From positions 9,378,307 to 9,442,306 of the forward strand of contig NC_049993.1 in the NCBI RefSeq assembly GCF_000003815.2: a DNA stretch of 64,000 nt. The letters run 5' to 3'. The notes beneath the pieces were generated by a model. The model did no database searches, was not told the origin of the DNA, and worked only from the letters and a program-made list of their open reading frames with translations. Of this stretch, positions 31,820 through 43,800 are shown in pieces. Source of the DNA: Branchiostoma floridae (lineage: Eukaryota; Chordata; Leptocardii; Amphioxiformes; Branchiostomatidae). How positions within the stretch are numbered: the stretch's first letter is position 1; each line of letters opens with the position of its first letter. Both the position numbers and the translations under genes were made by a program.

Positions 31820-34800
31820 GTGAGTGCTGCTGTTTTTACATATCAAAAGTTAGCTATAACAAAATAGTGACAAACAGAATGTTCCATTTGTGGTGTTAAT
31901 CACAATTTGCCTTGTTTTGCATGATCAAGGACGTTATATTTCATATAAAGTCCTGTGGTATGGTACATGCAGTTCATTATAAAACGTAATGATCTTTATT
32001 AAGTCTTGCTTAGTCGTATTGCTATCGACATGCTACGCATATAAGATACAAACACGGAATTACAAAAGACTGGTGATAATCTAGATATTATTGCGATTTA
32101 AGTGTTTAGTTAGACTATATTTGCCTAGCCACAATAACTAATAAACTTCCTCTTTCAACTATAGCTTTCAACTAGAACGACCAAAGACTTGACATATTGC
32201 TCCACGAATTTCATAGTAAAGGGATGGTCGTGTTTATATTTGTGTTTTGTTATCTTTTAAATCATACTTTTACGTCTTGCATCATATTCTTATCTTGAAA
32301 TCAAGGGTCACACAAATCCAATTTGGTCGTACAGTCTACTGGGAAGGTTGCCCCGACAGGGCTAACGCGATACGCTAAAGTGAGATGATGAAAGTGGTCG
32401 TCAAGAACTGATTGTGTATGTAATATGTGTACTATGTGTACGTGTGTGTCTGTGCGTATGTGGGCCTGTATGTGTGAGTATGTTAATGTCTCTCTCTCTC
32501 TCTCTTTCTCTCATAATCTCTCTCTCTGANNNNNNNNNNNNNNNNNNNNNNNNNNNNNNNNNNNNNNNNNNNNNNNNNNNNNNNNNNNNNNNNNNNNNNN
32601 NNNNNNNNNNNNNNNNNNNNNNNNNNNNNACACATCATTCAGTTAAATGTTTCTTGCCTTTTTAGAGCCGTGTTCTGACGATGCTTGTCAAAATGGTGGT
32701 ACTTGCAGTGATAATGGCGATGGCAACGACAGTTTCTCCTGCGCGTGTAGCGGTACCGGATGGACCGGAGATAAATGTGAAACAGGTACTGATGCTGTAA
32801 CTGGCATAGATACAAATTAGCAAAAAGGGTCATGAGATGAATTTGTCCTTCATAGTGATATTGCTGCATTATTATCTTATCACTTTTAATGTTCCCAAAC
32901 TGCGATCTTACATGTATCTTTTTAATCAAGTATAACAAGTTGGGCATTAGGTTCTATACATGTTCCTTTTTTTCCCCATACAACATTAACAGACATTGAT
33001 GAATGCGACCAGAATGACGGCAAAGGACCCTGTGAACATACCTGTACGAACACAGATGGTAGCTTCAACTGTAGCTGTGACTCTGGCTACACTATAAACA
33101 CAAACGGTACGGCGTGTGACGGTGAGTGTCATGTCTTCCTGTCAGAACTTTTTAAAGATTTGATTTGCATCAGGCCAGGGCCCATATAAATAAACAGTAC
33201 AAATATCTAAAATTTAAAAAGTACCCAGAGAAAATGGGATCTGCGTAGTGTCACCAAAAAAAGTACTATGGCGGAAGCCATCAGCGTGCAAGAGAAGGTG
33301 AATAGTTTCATTATCTGAAGGCAACAGGCAAGAAGCAAATGACGGCGCTTACGGCGCTTTGCGTCAAACGTATCCGTCTGGTTGTTGATCAACAAATAAC
33401 AACTTGAAGGCACTATGGTATGCCACTTGCAGTTTGGAAATTTCGCACATGCTGTAGGTAGACCAATTTTACGTACAATGCATGGGAGAACAGTACGCTG
33501 ATAACAGCACTCTTTTCACCTCTTGAATTGATATATCCACCACCACTTAAGCAGAATCAAACCTTCTCAATTAGATATGACTGAATAAATGAAAAATGAG
33601 CGTTCTTTTGTGCGTCCTTTGTCTCTCCTACAATGTCAAGTATTTGCCCCACAAGATTTAACTATTTGATACCCCACTTTATGATTAGGGAATGTTTCCT
33701 TGTCTTCTTCCCGACAGACATTGACGAATGCAACCCACATGGTGGCAGAGGACCCTGTGAACATTCTTGTCATAACGTAGATGGCAACTTTACATGTGGG
33801 TGCAACACTGGGTACACTCTCAACTCTGACGGGCTTAAGTGTGCTGGTAGGTACCATCGTTACTTGAGAAATACGATGACGTATTACAATAGTGCGATTT
33901 TGCACTTACACCTATCTACCAGTATAGAACTATGTGTGTATTTTAGAGGGAGCTTCATTAGCTCTTAACTTTTACATTATACATCATATCATTTAACTCT
34001 CCTATCACAAGTTTATGCAGATTGTCTCATGCACTGACTTTTGTTCTTTGATGATGTCAGAATACCTGTGAGCATACATGTACAGACGACTCGACGTGTG
34101 ATGGCATATAAAGTTATAACATCATTATCAATGGGATGGCATTTAAAGCGTACAAAGATCCACTCACCGAATTCACTTAGGTCAAGGAAATATTCTTCGA
34201 TAAGCTTTTGCAAAATGTGATTCTGGTTGTCTTGGTTTGTGAGATTAAGATACAGAGTGTAATACAGGCTGTTGGAGATTTTGCTGTCTCTGACGGAGAT
34301 ACATTAAATCTATCCCTCTGTGACATTAAATCTGTGACTCTTAAAACATTCAACTACTCTCCGTTATTCTCCCAATATGTGTACTAAAGTGAGCATGCAG
34401 CATTCAGTAACTTTATTTCTGCCTGCAACAGACATCGACGAATGTATCAGCAGACCTTGTCAACTGGTCTGTGACAACTCAGACGGCAGTTTCACCTGTA
34501 ACTGCACCGCTGGCTACACTCTCAACTCAGACGGACGGGCATGTGATGGTACGTATATGTATCAAGTTACTTCTTGGTCTTCAAGCTGTCGTGTGGGAAA
34601 TATTCTGTGCAGGGCGAATAATTCTATTTAGCAGTTTGCCTCACTTTTATGTTACCAGTAATTCTTTACTCCATCAGGTGGATATTGATATGTACATCCC
34701 CTCGCCCATTCTACATCATTAGATTGGATATTTCATTCACACATGGCACAGTAATTCTAAGTTTATGGCTATGATGCAAACATTATCTCTATTATCGTAA

Positions 34801-37800
34801 AAAAAATACTAGCCCATACATTTAGCGAGTTGTTAATTACATTCATTGTAATAGACATCAACGAATGCGCCTCTAATGACGACAGAGGACGCTGTGAACA
34901 TGTCTGTGCAAACACAGATGGTAGTTTCACCTGTAGCTGTGACAGCGGCTACACTCTCAACACGGACAGGCTGACGTGTGATGGTAGGTGCCTTCAATTT
35001 GCAATTTATCTTCAAGTCGAGTGCGATGGACACAAAACTTTCAGATGCATATTTAATTTTCATATCATTAAACTCCACTTTCTCTTCAGGTTTCCTGGGG
35101 GTGTCTAATGCATTGACAATTTCTGTTGCCTTCCTTGCACTAGACATAAATGAATGTGCAGAAAATGACGACAGAGGACCCTGTGAACATACCTGTGCAA
35201 ACACAGATGGTAGCTTCAACTGTAGCTGTGAAACTGGCTACACTCTCAACACGAACAGGCGCACGTGTGATGGTAGGTACCTTCCATTTGCAATTTATCT
35301 CTTAGTTGTGTGCTATGGGCACAACATTTTCAGATGCAGCTTTAGTGTTTCATATCATTAAACTACACTATCTTATCACGTGTTCTGAGGGGGTCGCATG
35401 TCTTGACAATTTCTGTTGCCTTCCTTGCACTAGACATAGATGAATGTGCAGAAAATGACGACAGAGGACCCTGTGAACATACCTGTGCAAACACAGATGG
35501 CAGCTTCATCTGTAGCTGTGACTCTGGCTACAATCTCAACTCAGACGGTCTGACATGTGATGGTATGTACTCAGTTACTTCCTGGTCTTTAAGCTGTCGT
35601 GTAGGAAACATTCTGTGCAGGGCAAATCATTCTATTTTGCAGTTTGCTTCAGATTTTACGTTACCAGTAACCCTTGCCTTTCTCTGGTGGACATTGACTA
35701 TAGACATGTACACCTTTCGCCGATTCTGCTTGATTAGATTGGATATTTCAATCTCACGGCACCGTAAATTTTAGTTCATCGATATGACGCATGCATTGCT
35801 GGCTTATCGTGTACAATACTACCCCATAGATTTATTGATTTAGTAATCACTTTGAAATTCGTTATGACAGACATCAACGAATGCGCCTCTAATGGCGGCA
35901 AAGGACCCTGTCAACATACCTGCGCAAACACAGATGGTAGTTTCACCTGTAGCTGTGACGGCGGCTACACTCTCAACTCGAACAGACGTACGTGTAACGG
36001 TAGGTGTCTTTCATGAAATGGCTTATCTTAACACAAAGAGATGCATTGACGTATACATCTAAACATCTGGCACTATGTGATATATATTTGATATCTTGTT
36101 TTCAAATTGTTTATACATCGTGTCGTTAAACTTCTAATTCACGTTTTTCTAGGGTGTGCAGCTTTTATCAAAATTAAATGTAGCACATATCATGCAATCG
36201 CTTTTGTCAGTAATGTTTTCTTGTCTTCCTCACAACAGACATAAACGAATGCGCCCCAAATGGTGGCAAAGGCCCCTGTCAACATAGATGTAGCAACTCA
36301 GCTGGAAGTTTTATGTGCAGGTGTAACACTGGCTACAGGATCAGACCAGATCGCAGGACGTGTGCAGGTATGCATCCTTCTTACTTCCGGAATGTTTGAC
36401 TTAAGACAAAGAAATGTTACCAATGAAAAGCTGAACGTGTTCTTTTGTGCCATGCGTTTTAGCTGTAGGAAACGCAGGTCGTGTCATTTGGAGAGGTGAT
36501 GGTCTAAGTCCCAAAACGTATCTATTACCATTCCAAAACGTTACCATTGTTTTTGCTACGATTAACTGCCGCAAATGAGAATAGCTTAAATGCATACGAT
36601 TAAGTTAAGCGTGTCTTGAAGTCATAACGTAACCTCTACTCTTAAGTGCTTTAACAGTGTCACGGTAGATTTGTCATTTTCATAAAAGTCAACAATGACG
36701 TACATCAGCGATGTTTCATTTCCTACGTTTCAACAGACATCAACGAATGCGCCCAAAATGGTGGCAAAGGACCCTGTCAACATACCTGTTCTAACTCAGT
36801 CGGTAGTTTCACCTGTAGCTGTGACGGTGGCTACACTCTCAACGCAGACGGCATGGCGTGTGATGGTATATATCATTTGGTGAAACGTGTACACATTAGC
36901 CTAGAGTACACCATGTACTACCACCAGTCCCCTTCTCTAATAACTTCTCCGGAAGCGATCAAACAGAAGCTAGCTAGTGTTAGCTTGGAAAATATCTTGA
37001 TACTACAAGTTATTATGCTGTGTCGTTCTGTTTCATGATAGACTGATAACTTAATCTATTGACCACAAACAGTGTGGTCAGAACGACTTAATCTGCAGTA
37101 GCTTGACATTGTACATGAAACATGTCTAGTCTTCCTCCTCATAAAACTAAATTTTTTCTCTTTTTCTCTCTTACAAAAGACATAGATGAATGCGCTCCAA
37201 ATAATGGAAGAGGACCCTGTCAACATAGGTGTACAAACTCTGATGGTAGCTTCATCTGTAGCTGTAACAGTGGCTATAATCTCATCACGGACGGGCAAAC
37301 ATGTAGTAGTAAGTATCTTTGTCTAGATACCCACTCAAAATCAGTCCATGCTCGTCCCTCGATTTACAATCAGAACAAATAAGATATGATTGAAAATATG
37401 TGATGAATAAATTTTCCAGTGGTACAGAACACAATGTGAGTTATGAAATGCCAATGAATCTATCATACACGTTTTCGAAAGTTTCCAAACTTCTTGCATA
37501 TCAGTTCTAGTACAGAAGGCTCAACGAGTCAATCTCAGCAATTCATTCAACTAAGGAATGTTAACTTGAAAGTTCATCTGTGTTGGTACAAGTCATTCTT
37601 GAAATAGTTGAACTGTAATTTCCAACACCAAAATTGGACTCATCCAAATTTTCGACTGTACAGCATCAGTCTTTGTCAAGGAATGAACAATCCACTGCTG
37701 TTGTGACGTCACGTTATGTAGATAGAACACGTGACTCAGTAAGCCGTGGATTATAGGTTGCAGGAAGTCTATGGCGCCCACCGTCTCTGTTCAGGGATGG

Positions 37801-40800
37801 TTGTAGAGCCCGGATGTAGATTGCTTCTTTAATCCCTCTGGCGAAAAAGTCTGGTTCTGTGTCCAAAATTTTAACTTTGTCTAGTGACACTGAATGACCC
37901 GGCGATTCTATGTGTATGCCGGCGAATACTCTGCGCAACATCCTTGTAGCACCTAAAGACAAAACCCCTAAAGAACAAAAGTGTGGTGTCATCTATCATA
38001 TTAAGTGCCAAGGACAGAACATCAGGGGCCCTTGTACAGAAACCTATATTGGGGAGACTGAGAGATCACTTAAGACCAGGTTCCTGGAGCACAAACGCAA
38101 GAGTTCAAAAACCTCAGAAGTTTCCCAACATAAACACATAGAATCGCCGGGTCATTCAGTGTCACTAGACAAAGTTGAAATTTTTGGACACAGAACCAGA
38201 CTTTTTCGCCAGAGGGATTAAAGAAGCAATCTACATCCGGGCTCTACAACCATCCCTGAACAGAGACGGTGGGCGCCATAGATTTCCTGCAACCTATAAT
38301 CCACTGCTTACTGAGTCACGTGTTCTATCTACATAACGTGACGTCACAACAGCAGTGGATTGTTCATTCCTTGACAAAGACTGATGCTGTACAGTCGAAA
38401 ATTTGGGTGAGTTCAATTTTGGTGTTGGAAATTACAGTTCAACTATTTCAAGAACTAAGGAATGTTCTTTGTGTATTCTAATGCGTGCAAGGATTTTCGT
38501 GTAAGCTTGTAATTGTAACAAAGCAACTTACATGTAACGTTACTATATGATTCCTTTGCTTTGCCTCTTTACTCCCGATACAGAAGAGTTAATGTGCTTG
38601 GTTCTATGCTTGGTACATTCGATATCGTTGATCTTCAACCTACGGAACGTATGGAAAAGTGCAACATATATTTTGCTTTGCAGACGTCAACGAATGCACG
38701 GGGAATCCTAATCTCTGTAGTCAGAATTGTACTGATAACGAAGGTGGCTACACCTGCTCCTGTTGGGAGGGATACAAGCTTCATACAAATGGTATAATCT
38801 GCATAGGTATGGGAAATCATATTAAGTAAAATAAATGAATTACGATTTTGTCATACTTTGTTTTAGTTCCATCGTCTTGCATGTGTTTTCTTATCTGTAT
38901 CCCAAAGAGAGGAATTGAATAACATGTACAAACTAAGGATTTTAGTTCATAAGAAAACGTTACATTTTCCTTTTCTTCTACATTATCAGCACCTGCGGAC
39001 ATAACACCATCCATTTCACGGACAAGAGCTTTATCATCAACGACAATACGGATACGGTGGTCCATCCCGTTGTATCCCTTGCAGATCACTAGACAGTATG
39101 TCTATGTGAATGTTACAGATGATACAGGTGAAACCGACAGAGGGGGGGTTCCAATTGGCAGAGGACCCGGAGCTCGATTATCTAACGTGAACAATCTTAT
39201 ACCCTACACAAACTACACCTTCTGGGTCGTTGCCACCATAGATGATTTCCGAAGTAACAGAAGTGAACCTGTCACCCAACGCACGCTGGAAGGAAGTAAG
39301 CATGTCTCTGTTGTACCAATTCTTGTTTATCATTTTGCTGTCAACATTTCATGTGCCATTTGATGTGTGACTTTGATTTTGGATGCACTCTATGGAATGC
39401 CACACTTTAGTAACTTGTATCATCTATTGTATTGAAATGATTTGGTATCCATCTGTATAGCTATGAGGTTTCGGTAAAATGGATTTTGATATTTTGCCTT
39501 TTTTCACGAAGCTCCCACCGTTCCCCAAAATGTCCAATTGGTGAACGTATCTTGGCACGAGCTACGCGTTACCTGGGAGGATCCTGAGCGATTCTACGGC
39601 CCCAATGCGGGCTACGACATCAACCTGTACAGCTCTGGAGAGGGCAGTAATGAGATCACTTCTGTCGGACCGGTCAGCAGTACGGAGTACGTCTTCAGTG
39701 GCCTTCAGGCTGCCACTGAGTACACGGTGGAGGTACGATATAGAGTTGTGCATGATATTAGAATTAGTGCCCATCCTCTTGAAATTGAGAGAGGGCGGTA
39801 AAGAAGCTTCCTGTATGTAAAAGAACGTGCAAACGGTACACGTCAAACATGGTGGAAGACGAAACACATTTTATGTCAAACTGCCCTTTCTATGATCACG
39901 AAAGAAAATAGCTGTTTAAAGAGGCCACCAAATTCCATCCAAATTTCTCAACATTCAAAAAGAAAACAATTCTCCTTCTAACTTCACAAAACCTACACAT
40001 AATAGAAAAGGTAAGATCTTTCGTCTTCCACTGTCTTCGAAAAAGGAGTGGAACCCAATAACCCAGAACCTAGAGTTAGCTTTTACTAGTTTTAGACTAG
40101 AATAGACACCTTTGATATCGTTTTTTACTTTGTCTGAATCTTTCATGTTACCTGCAATACACCTTTCTCACGCGGCGGCCATGATAGATCTAAAACGAGT
40201 TCAATGTGGCAAACAAAAGGATGTCCATCATAATTAGCAGTTCGACCAATGGTAGCCTGCCAATTAGGAAATCGACCAATAAGTGAATGGCTGCAAATTC
40301 GTTAAAATTTGCATTATTATGTTTTTATTTTGCATCTCTTAAGGGACTATGGGGTCAGTCTACACTACTCTGAATTGCTACATCTTTCGGTGCATAACAC
40401 TTCTTGTAATATTTATTATTCTATCTTATATCATGAAAATTTGTGTGGTTTTGGGAAAAACTAAATGGGACCTGATTTTAGAAATAAGTTTTGTCTGTTT
40501 GCTACATTGGACTCGTTTTAGATCTATCATGGCCGCCGCGTGAGAAAGGTGTATTAGCCCACGGGCAAGAATTTGCAATAAACATTATATTAATACCATG
40601 GATTGCGACTAAAGACTTTTATTCCCAACCACGACTATTCATGAGTGTAAAAACTATGACTAACGGTTACATATTTTCATTTTTGAGATTGCAATACATC
40701 TGATGAAGCACGTTAACAGTCGTATTCGTATTCTCTTTATTCACAAAGGTGAAAGCGTACAACGGAAAGAACAACGGCTCAGCTGGTAACGACACTGCTC

Positions 40801-43800
40801 AAACAAGTGATGGCTGTAAGTAATGTCAAATTGTTCCTATTGTGTTCCATCCAAGCTATACATTCCACGTGAAAAGCGATGTTAGATATGCCTTAAATGA
40901 CTCGTAAGCATCTATTGAACCCCAGATCCTACATCACCAACAGACCTAACGGCAGAGGATGGCGAAACAATCTGTACCGTCACGTGGTCACCACCCATGG
41001 AAACAAGGGGCACAATACATGGATACAGGGTTCGTATCAAGCAAGAATAATCACTCTAAATCATTCTTCATTCTTTTACCATATTCTGTTAACAATTATA
41101 TAAAGTAGCGAAGTATTTCTGCATTGCAACCCTCCTGGATGCTGATTTTTTTAGGAGTCGTGTCTTAGTCTACTGTTACACTTTTCTTCTAGGTACATAT
41201 TCAAGCATCGTACACAGATGGAAATGGACAAACACAGAATGGCGAATCCAATGTGAGGTCTACAGCGTCAACAAGTATCCGGCTGCTGAAGTCCAACAAA
41301 ACGGAGATTCTGGACCTGCTGCCGAACTCTGTGTACACCATAACCGTGACAGGTTTCACCTACACAGGGGAGGGGAACTTCAGTCATACTGTCAACTGTA
41401 CCGTACCGCCGGGAAGTAAGCTATGGATAATATTCTAATGTTGTGGTGTATCCAGGTGACAATGTTTTAGAGCTTAATGAAATGACGCTGCCCGTTTTTT
41501 TTCCTGTGATCATGGTCACCTACGAAGCTTTGTTTATTCATTTTATTTGTCTGTTTCCTGTTATGAGCCTGGCTGGTGTTGATAATGATCTATAAAACAT
41601 TGTAGAACCGTCACTCCCTGGCAAGCCACGTCGTACGCAAAAACCGAAGACGAGTTCCTTTGCGCTACAAATCCGGCCAGCATCTGAAAGGAATGGACCA
41701 GTAGGGTATGCTCTGTTCTATATGATATTTACGTATGGGGTCACCCTTGGCAGTCTATTGGAGAATATATCACAAAGGTATGAGGAGCGGGTGTGAATAT
41801 CATTTCAAAAGCACACAGTGGAGTTGGTAGATATACGCTTCTATTGTAAGACAATATTGTTGGCCATTAACAATGCACCAAACTTTTCTCACAGCTCCGT
41901 CGCCAAAATTGTCCTTTATCGAAATCATGATCTTTCATTCTATTCCACTCTATAATCGATTATTACAATGCATTTCAATACTCTATTAGTCTCGATAACA
42001 TTCTGGTTTTTACATAAGGCTCAGCCAAGAAGTTAAATAAAACCTTCTTGGTTCAAATTATCCACACTTCGAAATGTGTCTGTCATTTATATTGTTGTGA
42101 ATCAAGGTACCAATGACGGATCATTGCTACTTTGCAGATGTTACCACGTCATCGTGATAAAAACAGACAAGAACAGCACGGAAGGTCTACCAGAACCGGA
42201 GGCACTGCAAGTCTACAAGACGCAGGGAGAGGCGGAGAAGTCTGATCTTGGCTACGCTGCGTACATAGCAATGGCACGCACATCGTGAGTGTGGCTTCAC
42301 ATGGGCGTTCTTAATTCGTTCTTATCTAGTTCAGAACTATGCTTAATAGTTATGAACCATCAACATCAGCTTAGCTAGATACATACTTCTATCTTTGAAA
42401 AAATAACGTATTAGTGGACTTTATATCTATTATCAAAACATTATCTAATGCTTAGTTCACATTTCCAAACCGGACCCAGACCAAGTTGTTTGTGGAAACA
42501 AAGAAAAAACGAAAAGTAAAAGTGTGTATGACGAAATATGCACAAATTATTATATGTCATGACTAGTTTTATTACGTTATGTGTGCTTTGTTGTCTCTTC
42601 TATTGCACTTTTCGTTCCCGAAACCTGCCCAGCCGGGCCCCGGTTTGGCAATGTGACTTAGGCTGCAAAGAGAGAGTAGTCGGCCCAACCAATAAAAATA
42701 AATTTTCTTACGATGTCACTCTCCAGTGAGGAGGTGAAGACATCAAGTGACGTTACATTAGGCGACGGGAGTGTGACAAGTTGTAAAGGTGACCGTACGT
42801 CACGTGACCTGACAGTTGATGACGTGTACGACGAAGATTACGTCAACTCCCCACTGACTCCAGATTCCTTCTACGCCACGTCAGTCCGAGCCTACGGACC
42901 CAAAGAGGACGGTCAGGTAAGGATTTTCTCAACAAATTAAGGATAAAATCTTCGCCTTGCGCGTAAGATGATTAAAGACCCAAAGATTATGCAGGGCCGT
43001 TTATTGCCTGGCAAATGCATTGGTGTTAATCCATTTGCTAATGTGCTTTGTTTTTCTCCTCTTTTGATGTGTCGATCTTTGACTTCTTCAGCCCTCATTC
43101 TCTGCAAGCCAGTACACCACACCGACAAAAACTGGTAAGTATCTGTCTGAGTGTGTATCTTCTTCATGCCAAACATGGAACATCACTTTCATCGAACTAT
43201 TTTCTCTTTTTACAATGGTCAACAAATGTGTTGATGTCGAATTTACAAATAGATATAAAGATTCAGCAACAGAGGGAACAGAATCCTACAAATCATCCTA
43301 GAACGGAATCCAAAGAAATATTGGGGTGACGAAAGAGGGGTGTTGTATGCTAACGCTGTGTCTTTGTTTCAGCTCCACCCCCACCAGATTCTTTTCTGAT
43401 CCCCATCATTGCAGCTGTCTGTGGGGCTGCTCTACTCGCCATAATATTATCATCGCCCTGGTCTGCTGTTTGAGGTCGGTACGGATTTCTTCAAGTTTAG
43501 TATGCTAGGTATTTTCACCTTTACAGGTTAGGGCTGGTTCCTTTGGTATGAATTTGTTACGAACTCATTGAGCCCCTGCAAAATGTATATCCAACATATT
43601 TGCATATGACTACCATACTCAACGTAATGACTTAGACGAAACATACACATATTTGATGGAATGTTCCCTACCCAGTCTAGAATCTTTGTCATTAACATAT
43701 CAAAATCATCATAAGGATTACCTGTCCTCATGCTCACTGTCCGAGTTTATATCTTTATACAGACGGAGAAAACGCTCTAAAAAGCCTTTGGACAATCCCC

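Noticed and set aside
32414-32665. Open frame across the N run.
   Set aside because: The frame runs through unknown bases and a TC repeat; not a real coding region.
37714-37992. Minus-strand open frame of 92 codons as an independent gene.
   Set aside because: It is the second, inverted copy of the Penelope-like element C-terminus.
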